Shown: in pieces, positions 47,159-60,100 of the stretch
Layout: each line of letters starts with the position of its first letter
How positions within the stretch are numbered: the first letter of the stretch is position 1
Source of the DNA: Istiophorus platypterus
Lineage: Eukaryota > Chordata > Actinopteri > Istiophoriformes > Istiophoridae
Assembly: GCA_016859345.1 (NCBI GenBank)
Contig: CM029114.1
Coordinates: 11,678,501 to 11,742,500, forward strand
Length of the DNA stretch: 64,000 bases
Direction of reading: 5' to 3'
The notes under the pieces: generated by a model
Told to the model about the DNA's origin: nothing
Databases searched by the model: none
What the model saw: the letters and a program-made list of their open reading frames with translations, nothing else
Position numbers and translations under genes: made by a program

Positions 47159-50100
47159 ATGAGTAAGTGGGGAAACAGGCTGAAGAAGGTTGAACAGCTT
47201 GCTCAGTCGTTCCAGCTCAATCCTCTGGCCACACGTTACAAACCTCGCCTGTGGCCTTGCCAGCCCTCCTCTGTCTGGAAGCTCTTCCCACGTCAGAGTC
47301 TGGCTATAGGCTTCGCTCAGAGCTGCAAAGAGGTAACATGAGACTTTGCTGGACAATCTTATCAGTTTTCACCTTGGATTTTTCATCCTGTAAAAGAGGT
47401 CATTTCCTGTCATATGGGCAAAAATGCTTACATTTGTTCTTTGCTTCCTCTAGGCTGTACATGTTTTTGCACTTGAAAAAGAAAATGCAACTCTTGGACA
47501 AAGGATCTACCTGGTTACCAGTTACAGTGAGCTGTGGCATTACTACAGGTAAATATTAGCTGTACAATGCATAATGAGGTGCATTATCTTCAGTGTTTTG
47601 TAAGATGCTGTAATGAGCTTTGACAGTGATTTGTCCCTCCACATTTTTTCAGGACTTATACCAAGTCCTTGATGCACTGCTATGAGGTGATTCCAGAGGG
47701 TGCTGTTTGTAAGCTTTATTTTGACCTGGAGTTCCACAAGCCCTCAAATGAGGGAGCTGATGGGAAAACTATGGTGTCCTCTCTTATCCAGGTACATAAT
47801 TTGTGTATTTGTTAACAATTTTTTTCTCATTTCTGTTTAATCATATGAACAGTTTCATGCTCAGTTGATCAGTTATAAAGCCAAGAATATGTTTGGCTGC
47901 AGCTAAAGATTACTTTAATGTGTTTTGTTTGTTGACAGTATATCTGTGACAAGCTAATGGAAATTTATGGGATTGAGTGCTCAGCAAAAAATGTCCTCAG
48001 GCTTGACTCCAGCACAGAAGACAAGTTCAGTCAACATCTCATCTTCAATCTCCCAAATGCAGCTTTTAAAGACAACATACATGTTGGTACGCTGAGTGTT
48101 CCAAAAACTGTTTTGTTTTGTTTTTTTATGTAATTTAATATATGCTGTCAGTTTTTTTAATTTTCTTTTTCTTTTTAGGTAAGTTTATCCATGCAGTCCT
48201 TCAACCTGTCCTGAGCAAAGCCAAAAGTGGAAGCTATCTGGATGTGGGGATGAATTCAGTGGCCGAAAACAGTGAAACACGGTTCGTTTTTTTTGTGAAA
48301 ACACATTTTAATTTCTGTGCCATCATTACTATGTTTAACTTTTCACTCTGTGATATAATGACAGCAGAACATGTGCTGTTTTGGAGGCGAAGGCAGGAAA
48401 AACAGGTGAGGGGGTTGAAAGTCCACAGACCAAGAGGTGTAAGCAGGAAGAGACATACCTCGGGTTCCTCAAGGTGAAAAACAAGGACAGCCAAGACTGC
48501 CTTTTTGTTGATCTTGGTAAGAGAAACCGCAAACTACAGTTTAATCTTTTTTTCAGCCTTGTATCAGACACCAGCCTTTACTTGGGTTAAATACTTGCAT
48601 TGATATATTCAGAAATCCTTTTACGAATCATTCTTTGTAAACCCTGCCTGTATGCACGTATTGAATTTAATTGCAATGTAGGTGTCTACACCAAGAACAG
48701 AAATTTCCGCCTTTACAAGTCATCAAAAGTGGGAAAGAATACTGCGTTTACTGTGGCAGATGAAAACCAGTTTATTGCCAAACCTGAAAAAGGGATCTCT
48801 TCCGAGGAAAGCACGTTCTTGGCGTCCATGGTCTGTAATGTGAGGTACATTGGGCGCTCTCACAGATTTTTCTGTCTGATGTAAATATTACTTCCATCAA
48901 ACCGCAGCATTAGAGCTCATTTCTGTGTACTGTCAGTTTCACAGGTCAGAGAATTCTAACATGGGACATCCCAGAAACAAAGGAATCCAAGACCTGGAGA
49001 CCTCATTGCCATCAGGGCTCAGCCACAAATCCAGGTGACACTGAGCTGACAGCAAAGGCTTTACTCTCTATATTGAGCATATGAAACGTATTGTATCGTA
49101 TATCAGTCAGCACATCAATATTTTTCTTGATATTTTTAAACATAAATAGTTTTATTGTATGTAACTTTTTTCCCCATCCATCACCTGCAGGCACACTTTC
49201 TAGCTGCCTGACATCCCCTTATGAAGAAGTAGACAACTTCATACTAACTGTGGTTAGAAAGGATGGGATAGAAGGAAGTAAGTGTCTGAGATGATACAGG
49301 ATATGATATCGCAGAAGATGTGCATGGCTAGTCTGGTACCAAGGGCTGCAACTAGTGATCATTTTAGTTACTGATTAATGTGCTGATAATTTTTCCATTT
49401 AAGTAAAGAATCATTTGGCTAATAAAACATCAGATAACAGTAAAAAAAATACAATTTCCTTATGCTCGAGGCAATGACTTCAGATATCTTGTTTTGTCCA
49501 ACCAACATTTCAAAGGCCAAAGATATTTCGTTACAGTGATTTTAAAAAAGAAAACAGCAGCAAAACCCTCATATCTGATAAATTAGAGCAATTCATGTTT
49601 TTCCTGGACAGGATAAAAAATAATGGATGATTTTTTGGATCAACTAATTGACTAATTGTTTAAGTAATATACAAGTGCCCCTGTTTTATTTGTTTTAAAA
49701 GCTGGTCTAAAGTTAAACAAAATTAAGAGCTTGTGTCTCCTATGTTTGTCTAAACAGGCATCAGGCGATGGAACTACTTTGTTGCAGAACAGCTGCTTGT
49801 CTATGACATTGCCAAATACCGCTGGTGTGAAAATGTGGGAAAGTTTCATAAAAGCAACAACATCATGTATGTGCAGTATGTTTCATGTCCAGTGGATTCT
49901 TTTTGAGTGTGCTGCATCCATCTCATGTGGTCTCATCCCCCTCTGCAGGATTGTTGTGGATCTGAAAGAGGATGTGTGGTACCAGAAGTGTCATGATCCT
50001 GACTGCAGGAACTTTAGATCCTCAAGTATGTTATCAAGTGAAAGAGCTGCTATATTGACTTTTTATACTTAAAATAACTCAAGTGCACATAATCTGTCTT

Positions 50101-50592
50101 TAGGTAATAAATTGCAGAACTGTGATAATACCACCTGTCTGAAGTGAACAATTCTCTTGTTACAGGTTACTCCCTGCCGCAGGAAATCTGTGTCAGCTAC
50201 ATCATGAGACTGGTTTGTTTGCATTATTTTAACTAGCATCCTGACTGGCTAAAGTCAAACTGCCAGGAAATCCTGCCTGTCTTCTGCTAATGTTTTAAAG
50301 ACACAATGTCCTTCATTCCACACAGCAGCTTATGATCATGTCTCATGTTCACTGACAGGATGAGGAGGACCACGCTTACTTAATGGATGATGATGGCAAC
50401 ATTGACCCCAAGCAGGAAACAAACCAGGCCTCGCAGAACACCGCGTGTCCAGAGGAAGCATCAGTTGACGTCTGGGGAGACAGACAGGATGATCAGGACT
50501 ATTTAGACAGCCTTGATGACTTCGAACAAGCCAGTCAGGAGATCTCTGATCAGCTTCTGCTCAGCTGCATGGCAGATTTTGATTCCCAGTAG
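47159..50592 (+). CDS. primpol: PrimPol, DNA-directed primase-polymerase
   Basis: Thirteen coding exons: 47159-47332, 47454-47548, 47653-47791, 47939-48086, 48179-48281, 48365-48516, 48682-48844, 48937-49034, 49191-49277, 49758-49866, 49949-50025, 50166-50212, 50359-50592; 541 residues (human about 560). It is an archaeo-eukaryotic primase family enzyme that reprimes stalled replication forks and bypasses lesions in nucleus and mitochondria. Metal-binding Asp114 and Glu116 lie in LYFDLEF, and Ser167 and His169 in KFSQHLIF, all at the human positions. The zinc ribbon is Cys410, His417, Cys437 and Cys442 (RWCENVGKFH and KCHDPDC), with human spacing. The acidic C-terminus has DDQDYLDSLDDFEQ, which fits the RPA-binding motif. 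Exon 6 begins at a CAGCAG tandem acceptor, so a one-residue variant is possible. The ATG lines up with the human N-terminus (MSKWGNRLKKVEQ). Confidence 0.95.
49345..49660. repeat. Teleost short interspersed repeat, copy 2
   Basis: Starts GGGCTGCAACTAGTGATCATTTTAGT, continues with TTGTTTTGTCCAACCAACATTTCAAAGGCCAAAGATAT and ends near CAACTAATTGACTAATTG. This is the same family as the copies at 5.2, 52.5 and 59.9 kb. It lies in primpol intron 9. Confidence 0.75.
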
Positions 50593-50599
50593 AAGGTAA

Positions 50600-52333
50600 T
50601 GTTATCCTGTCCTGTACAGTAACAAATATACTGTTAACACTTTAAGTCCTCCTTTTAAGCACTGATACAATATAGACAAACATGTATTAAATGGTTTTTA
50701 ACACCCGGTATTTGTAAGCAGATATAAATGTTTATTATTTTTATTTATTTTTCAGAAACTTTAACTCCTGCTTTAGGCACTCATAAGTGGAGGCTGCTGT
50801 ATTAAGATAATGAATAACAATATAGTTTAAAAAAAGATGAAAAATATTAAATGTTTCAGACTTTACAATTGTTGACTAATACTGTACATTGATAAATACT
50901 TAAATGTCCTTATAGCTGCTTATAACTACATTATAGTGTGTTAAAACATTTAGTGAATGTTTATATACTATAATATTATAATGATAACTAGGGGGACTTA
51001 AAGTAAAGCAAATAGCAACATACAAATCAATGCACTTTATTGACAGTTACAATAAAATCAAACAGACTTGTAGCTAACAAAACATTGCCCTTTTAGGCAT
51101 CAATTCATATATTTCACATTATAAAAGACATAAACCGAACAGCAAAGTTTTGGAAGAAATTATTTATTTGATAAAGTTGACAAATATAGATACTGTACTT
51201 GTAAATCTAGCACAAAACAGCACTGTTGCCCTTTTCATATCTTAAGAGTCTTTAACAAAATCTATAACAATATGGCTTGAACTGTCAAGGAATCCTTGAC
51301 ACGATTATGCGCATAATGATCACAATTCAGCAAAAGAACACCTGAATTCACAACAAACCATGTGAAACAGGTGAAACGTTCCTTTTCTCACAAGACTGAT
51401 GGTCCGTGAAACCATCAGCGAAAGTTAATGTAAAATGCTGCCAAGGACATAAAATTAATTTGTAAAACTTGCTTCTTTAAATGAAATGTGATACCAGTGT
51501 TACCAAATATTCCACTTGAATATTTGTGTATCATACAAATGATAGAATACACCTTCTATCCTGCAGCTTGTGGCACTGAAATTTGAAAGAGGGAACTGCA
51601 CATACAGCATTTTAACATTGACTATTTTCCATGCAGTGTTAAAAGAAAACAAAAACAAACAAAAAATGCAAAACAACTGTCTGGCAAAATGATCCCCAGT
51701 ACGCTATTAACCGAATCGTGCAGTTGAACAGCTTTATCAGTCCATCAGCCCACAGCACTGAGAAACACGGGAATGCAGGGAATCAACAATACAGAGTAAC
51801 AGGCACAATACTCTGCATATATATTTTCAGCAGATACAGTATTTACAGGTTTATGATTACATTAAATATCAGCTTAAATAGATAACCAAACTTTAAATAG
51901 TCTAGTACAAGACAGTCAATATTTGTCACTGTTGTTTATAGGATTTTCTTTTCCTGATTTCCAAGAATTAAAAGTGATAGAAATGTTTTGTAGAGGTTAG
52001 ACTTTTCTGACCATGAAGTAGTCAGACTTATAGGCAGCAAAGGCATGAGCATGTCACATTTAAATTATACCAATAACACATTGACATGTTCTTGGATATT
52101 CTGAGCTCATTAGCCAGTGTTAGCATGGAAAATTTAGCTCTACAATCACTAATTGAGTGGAGTGTGGACAATACATACCTCTAACTGAGATTCACCATCC
52201 AGTTTGTTTAAAAACAGTCCCCATAAAATTGAGAGAATTGTATCTGGCAGGAAAAAAAAATCACTAGGCTATTTGGTTCTGGCTGTGTGCTCTAAATGAT
52301 TGTCAGCACCCTACATTACTCACTGATCCCAGT
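50600..52333. other. Convergent 3' region of primpol and acsl1
   Basis: About 1.7 kb between the two stop codons. The acsl1 3' untranslated region probably runs from 52333 to about 51020 on the minus strand, ending after TTTATT at 51036-51041. A plus-strand AATAAA for primpol lies at 51051-51056. No separate gene is seen. Confidence 0.55.
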
Positions 52334-55300
52334 TTACATCTTAATTTTGGCATAAAGTTCATCAATCTGCTCTCTGAAGTGATTCCGAAGCTCAGCCCTC
52401 TTGGCCTTCAGGGTTGGTGTCAGGAGACCATTCTGGACAGTAAACATCTCAGAGTGTAATGCAATGTCTCTCACCTACAGAAGGGGGAAAAAAGACCAAA
52501 AGATGAATGAAAGACAAAAAGTGAAAGTAATTATTCAAATAGTGCTGCCACTAATGATTATTTTTATCATTTATTAATCATTTGGTTTCCAAAATATCCA
52601 AAACAAGTGAGGGAAAAAAATATCACAATATTCCAAAGATCAAATCGATGTCTTCAAATTGCTTGTTTATCCAACCAAAAAGATTTTCAATTTACTATCA
52701 AATTCTATCATTAACAAGATATCACTACGGTAATTTTGCTTGAAAAAAAGCCTTAATCAGTTGGCATTTTACTAGGTCAGTCAGTGACACTGATTAAATA
52801 AGAATTATTGCATCAAATATGTTTTCAAATAAGTTTCTCTCCCCAGACCAAATGCTGCACAATGGAAGGGAAGAAAAAAAAAAAAAACAGAACCAGATGG
52901 TATTTTGATCAAGTCAAATGTGGCAGCAATCACCTGTTCAAAAGATTTGAGCCCGGCTTCTTTGCCCAGCCTCAGGATGTCCTCCAGAATGGCATTCTTC
53001 ACCTCCTGAAAACAATCAGAAAAATGTTAGGCCTGCTTAGAGAGGGGGCTGCATGTTCGGACTGCTGATGGTGATAAATCTGACCTTGGTATTGCACAAT
53101 TCAGAGTAGGATCCTTCAATCCCTTTATTCTTGGCCCAAATAGGTAAAAAGTCTGGATCTGTCACCACTATCCCCACCAGACATGCCTTAAAAATACAAC
53201 ACAGAAAACATGGAGATCAAATGCTGCAAACTATCAAAGAAGTATTAGTTAAGATACAAAAAATAAAGCTCTGGTTTAGTTTCTTAAACACAGGTTCGTG
53301 TAAGATTATTTATATACTGACCTGTAAGCTATCACCATGAACAAATATCTGGGCCACTGGATCGCTGCGGTTGTAAATGGTTTCTATTTTCTCGGGGGCA
53401 ATGTATTCTCCTTGTGCCAGCTTAAAAATATGCTTCTTTCTGTCAATGACCTTCAGAGTGCCATTCTGCAACAAACCAGAGGAGAAACTTGACTTGAAAT
53501 GAAAGCGGTAAATGATGCTATGCCACTTGACTTAACCATGATGATAATTTTAGATGAATATTGCCATTCAGCCTGTTCTGCTTACAGGAAGCCATTTCCC
53601 AATGTCTCCTGTGTGGAGCCATCCATCCTTGTCAATGGCCTCAAGTGTTCTTTCTGGGTCTTTCAGGTATCCCTGAAATACATTTGGTCCTTTGACACAC
53701 ACCTAGAGAGATAGAGATAAGAAGTAAAATTAAACATTTGGATTGGTTTTAACCTTTCAGTGCACAGAAATCTTCACATTTTATTATTTTTATTCTTACT
53801 TTTTAAATTTTTGGATATGAACTCTCTCCGGTCTTACTTTTTTTAATCAAGATTTACCCTGCCCTTTTTTGTTTTCCCTACCCTCACTGAGTTGGTATAA
53901 GGCATTTACTGCATAATAGCATGCACCTGTCACAGTTCTGTCACTTATGGTGGTTTCATGTGGAGATAACACTTCACATTTTTCAACAGTCTGTCCATAA
54001 AGGACTTCCTAGTGTTGTATGAATGAGAAGTGATGAATAAAGAAAGCAGTTTATGAGAAGAGTTCGACCTCTCTGTCGTTTTTGTACTTATGTCAGTTTT
54101 GGAAAGTTTGAAAAATTGTAAAAAGCAGCAGTTTTCAGGTGCTGTTAGACAATGTGAGAAGTGCTTTGTTTAATAGTTACTGAGGCCCTTAACCAGCTCC
54201 TCTTTAGAGACAGAAAATGGAGACAGAATTTTTTCAGAATAGAATATGCTGGTGATGTTCAGTGTAATAAAAGGGATATGTCACTCAAATAGAAACACTT
54301 TTATATAAATTTTATATAAATATAAATTTATATAAATATACATGTTTTTGGAACTAACAAAGCTCTGTGGTATAGACTCGTTTATTTTAATGTAAACATG
54401 CTGAAATAACACCTACATTATCCTATTGGTGAAACACTACAAAATTGCTTTTGTGTAAAAAGTCAAAGCAAATAAATACTTTTTTCCCCTATATGCTGTA
54501 TGTATTTAATTGAAAATGAAGCAGCACTCCTCACCTCTCCTTCTCCATTGACTGCCAAGTAATTCATTTCTGCCACATCCACTAGTTTGATGTAATTGCA
54601 GGGCAGAGGAGGCCCGACGTGACCTTACGACAGAATCATTACAGTTCAGTTTAATGGTTGAAAGAAATTAGGAAAACAATTGTTTAAATTTTGCATACAG
54701 GCTATAATAGATCAGAACAGAAAATAGCAACAGTTAGTGGATGTTGTACCTGCTGACCAGTCTCCAGGCATTGACATTGAGCAACCAGCTGTACATTCAG
54801 TTTGACCGTAGCCTTCATAAAACTGTAGCGGGGGGGAATTGTATTGGTGACATTCATGGAAACAAAAAATGCAAAACAATAAGTGTGATGGACGTGTTTA
54901 TATGGCTCACCTGACAGCCTAAAGCAGCTCGCAGGAATGTCAGGATGGTTGGCGACACCGGCGCTGCTCCTGTGATCATGAGTCTCACACGACCGCCCAG
55001 ACTCGCCTTCCCATGGGAATAAATAAAAATACAACTTAAACGTCAAACTGAAACACCAGCCATCATTTATTATGCACCATATAGGGTTAAAAATCTGTTT
55101 ATCTAGCCTAGAATTGCAACACAGAAATGAATTACAAGCATAAAATCTATAATATATATAATGGGAGTCAACCTCATTAAAAACTAAATATACTAGAGAA
55201 GGTAGATACGTTTTTTGTTTTTTTTTTAAATCCCTTTAAAGTCACACATGAACAAAAACACCAGATACTTTCAGAGAATATGTCCCATTTACCTGAACTT

Positions 55301-57133
55301 TTTTGAAGATCAATTTGTCCCACATGCTGTCCTTTCTGACCACGCCCTTTTTCAACTCGGCCTCCTTCCTCCTGAAGGCAAAATCCAGCAGCCATCTCTT
55401 CAGCGGTGTATTGGCCTGACCAAATACCTGCAGAGAAGTGAGAAAAGTTGTTTTGTTTCGTTTTTTTCAATGCCCCTGCATCAGAGAATCAACACTTTTC
55501 ACATTAAAATGTTAAACAAGGCAGCACACCAGAGAAATGGAACTAGAAAGGTGAGAGTAAAAAATAAATTATATTCACAGAGAAGAATGTTTTTTAAAAA
55601 ACAAAATGCGATAAGGAAATTGTGAATCATATCTTAACTTTTGTAGACTTTAACGCCTAACATTGAAAAACTGAAGTGGCGATACTGTGTCAGACCTTGT
55701 CAAACATGCGGTTGAGGAGACGTGGAACCACAGGGAAGACAGTTGGTTGCAGTGTTTTCAAATCATCCATCAAAAGTCGAATGTCCCCTTGGAAGTAGCC
55801 GATTCGAGCCCCGCTGATGAGGATGACACCCTGATGAAGAGAGCTGCTTAATCCTCTGTGTGCAAATTGGCTTGATGCTTGTAGCCACAAGGCTGCGCTG
55901 TTGTTTCACACAGACACTGCACTTCCATTGTTTACTATTTAAACAAACTGCTGACTTTTTGACATTCAGAAGCTCCAACCAAATATGTTACCTTGAAAGT
56001 CAAGGCTCCTTGGGCATTTATGAAAAACAAATTCATCAAAACAGCCAAGGGGGGCATGAAGTTCAACGGCATGTGTGTTGCATTTATCCTGTCATGACAT
56101 TGGACACAGCTTGAAATGTCTTTAAAAGCTGTAAAGCCTTGTGTCGTTCTGACACTGGGGATGTCATTGTACCTGAGTTTCAATGCTGCTGCTAGAAGAG
56201 CCAAGTCTTACTTTGAGGAGAATAAACATGTTTTTTCTACAAAGCCTTTCATTATATGTGTAAAGTTTAAAAGTAACAAGTTTTTAATTTTGTCTAAACA
56301 CAAAACAGCTTCACAAGAACCTTACATATATAATAAAAACAGCCAAAAATGATTAGAATTATTATTAAAATATGAGACTAAGAATTTAGCCGAGCCTTTT
56401 GGTACCTTTTTTTTTTTGGAAGGTTTTGAGACTCAAATTTCAATTGGTACTCAAAAAGTACTGAGACTCAATAAAAGCTGCAGGAGTTAAGTTAGAAGGA
56501 AATCACAAAAACAAGCTAATTTTAATTTAAAGCAAAAGGCAGCACATTGGTGTAATCAATACTTCCAAACCTCTGAAATATATTTTTTTCTAATTTACAT
56601 AAATAATCTAGTTACCGTTTAATTTCAAAATGCTCTGAAAACAATTTAAAGAACCATAGACTCAAAAGACAAGTCCAGGACATACCTGTACAACCCTCTC
56701 AAACATGTGAGCTAGGGGGAGATAGGATACATGAATGTCATGGAGGTTCAGCGAACAGTGTACCTGTGGAGGACACACAAAACAAAACACATGCATGGAT
56801 GCAGGTCAAGCACGGCATACTGTACCTCCACCACCCTCTCAAACATGTGGGCCAGAGGTAGGAAGGAGATTAGCACATCTTTAGAGCTGGGCCTCATTGA
56901 GCCCTGGACAACAACATACACAGGAGGATGAAGAGCAGGATAGAGGAAAGGAAAATATAAAGAAGTCAGGGAAGGTCAATCTGAGTTAGGCAGGATTTTA
57001 GATTTGACACAAAGCCTATGAAAGCAATATTCATGTTTTATGCGATTCAGATCTCATCAATGCAAAGGTGTAGGTCTGGATTAAGAAGTTGTGGAGGCAA
57101 CATTCAAAGGTTAAAAAAAGGGTTGGATGCATT

Positions 57134-57164
<31 letters not shown>

Positions 57165-60100
57165 TTTTTTTTGTGCTTTCTGTAATAATGGTAGTATAAT
57201 AAAACATTTAAATGTGCTAATTTGTAAATAGATACTTAAAATTACATTTATTTTAGATCATTTATGATAGATGATACTATATCTGAATTTTTAGTATTAT
57301 AAACACTGTCCACTGATTTTTTTTTTTAACTCAAAAAATATGCAGAAGAGGTGCAGGTACTTTTTTCAGCCCTGAGTATTGCCTGTGGGCTACATATGGC
57401 CCCAGCAGCCTCCACTAAGACTGGGGTGCCTACATATTGTCTGAGAGGCAAAGTTGGGGGGGGGGGGGTAAAAAAAATTAAAAATTAAAAATTAAAAATT
57501 AAAAATCAACCACTCTTGAGGGGGTGGTTGTGGCCTATGGAAACCACACCCTTGCATTAATGAATAAAATATGAAAAGGAATACTTCTTAAGGAAAAGAA
57601 AGAGAAGCATCCACCTTGAGAAAAGAGGACTGGAATCAGATACACATGAAACGAAAATGTAATTTACTGTATCTTGAGGGTCAGTACGGAAATTGGAACT
57701 TGTGTGATCTTTTGGGGGTTTTTTTGTTTGTTGGTTTTTTTACCTCTGTTACTCTAAGGAAAGCTGCCGTGTTGGCGATTACATTTCCATGAGTGAGCAT
57801 TGCACCTTTTGGGTTTCCTGAAAATCAATTAAAGTTCATGATTATACATAATGTGTAAAAAAAACAGAAACATTTCTAAACGTTAATGTTGCAACAGGTT
57901 GTGTCAATACCTGTGGTTCCGGAAGTAAAGCAGATAAGGGCGAGGTCCTCTGGCTTGGGAGGCTGTAATCAGAGCACAGGTGTACACTCAAGCACATGGT
58001 GCCTAAACTGCTGCTGCACGACAACTGTGTATTATTCAAGTACAAAACCTAATTCCCCTCCCAGGCACTGTCCTGGCGGTAACAAATGCTGTGAATGCAT
58101 CAAGTTAGAAAGCTGATTCTCACTTTAATAAGAAAAATTAGCCTTTTTTTGGTGACATCGATGGGTCAGATAAAGTGTAATGTTCCTACTCACCACTGGT
58201 TTCTGGTGGTTGGCTTTACCCAAGGTCTGAAAAATATACCAAAGGTACAGTGAGTTATAGTGCGTCTGTTAAGGAAGCTGGTTTTCCAAAGCATTAAAAA
58301 AAAAAGGGGTGAAGATTAAGTAGTTATTCTCACCTCAAAGTCCTTGAAACTCAGGATCTCGATGCCACACTCCTGCCCACGGGTCTGCAGGTCGCTGTCA
58401 AATGGCTCCATGACCACGATCATCTTCACCGTTCGCCCTTTCGCATTTCCACAGTCCAAAACCATCTGAGCCTTTTCGGGTACATCGCAGATCACCGTTG
58501 AGATGGTAGCTGAAACACAGACACCACCAAATTGACCCGCTTAAGTTTGTATCGGGGACCTTTATCCGGAGCACTGCCATAGCACTGCGGGTTGTATGTT
58601 GGTTAACGCGTGAAAGTGTCCTTTTGTGTACCTCTTTCGATAATGTAGGTGATGGCCTCCGTGCCGAGCGTGTCGTACAGTGGGACTGCCACCAGGGAGT
58701 ATGTGTAACAGGCGAGCTCTGATATGGTCCACTGTGAGACAAAAGACAGACAAAAAATACTACTAAATGCTCCAGCGGTAAAATTCTAAGTAATACATTT
58801 AAATTTCAATACTATATTACAGATTTGTTAAGAACATTTCCAAAACAATCTTAACTTCCCTACAAAATGATGTTTTTACCTCTGGCCGGTTCTGGGAAAA
58901 AATACCAATGTACTTGTCTCCTGTGTGAGAGTGTCCTCTGTGAAGTAGAGCAGAGCCGACATGCTCAGCTCTGTCTGCCACCTTCGCAAAAAAAAAAAAA
59001 AAACAAGACAAAAGGTGTAGTGTTGTGCGTTGTGAAAGAGTACAATGCTAGATTTACACGTCAATGGTCCACATCTCACCTCTCTGTACGACTGCCACTC
59101 ATACGGCTGGTTTGGTTTTCTTGATCCCAGACAAGGTCCATTATCTGCGAGAGTGATCAAAGTTGACGTTTATCCACATTTACAGGAACAACGGTGCTCT
59201 TACATCTTCGGGGGCCCCCGTATTTAACCAGTGCAAGCCCGGCACTCACTTGATACTCTGAGGCCTCGCAGGAACACCTCGTATATCGTGCGTGCATCGT
59301 TGTAGTAGTGCGTCATGTGTTCACTGCTGTCGTTCAGTACCGATCTTCTGGCACGTTCTCCACCCTGCAAGAAAAAAAAAAATCCAAAGATTTGTGACCG
59401 TGTTGGTGGTAGTACGGAATTTTCCACACACCTCTGTGACACATTATGACATGTTTAGGGTGGAGAACAGAGGTTCATTTTGTGGTACACCTGCACTCCA
59501 GAGAATCTGTTTCCTCGATTTTTTTGAGAACACAAAATTGGATCCTGTGCTGTACATGATGCAAAAGTTGGTGTTTTTGCTTAGTATATAATGAGAAAAT
59601 GGAAGCAACAGTTGGTCCAAGCCATGTGTACTCAACAGAGAGACCTATGTTAATCATTTTGTTAGTACTCAAAACATGTACTGTAAGTTCTGGGTCATCA
59701 GTCTTATGACAGCGAGAAAGAAACTGTTTAGCACAAAACTGAAATTAAAGGCTGTTTATTTTCTCCTTCCTCTGCTGGAACCAGTTTATATTTGTTTTTA
59801 TGCTTTACTGTTGCAACATTTTTCTTTGCAGGATGAAAAGTTTTATGTCTACAGATTTAATGATAATGTTGCTGACTGAGATATTCAAAAAATTTGCACC
59901 TTTCATTCACAAATGAAATGATAGTGACAATTGCGACTAGGGCTAAAATATTTGGTCAATTAGTCGATCAACAGAAAAATAATGATTATTCGTTTCGTTG
60001 CCATTTTTCGTTCCACATTCTTTGACAACATGATTTGATGTTTCTGTTTGACACATAAGAAAAAAACTCAACATCTTTGGGTTTCGGACTTTTGGTCAAC

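Noticed and set aside
55935..56204. 89-codon minus-strand frame inside an acsl1 intron
   Set aside because: Has the look of an ordered sequence and may be part of an interspersed repeat, but I could not tie it to any family or to acsl1 exons.
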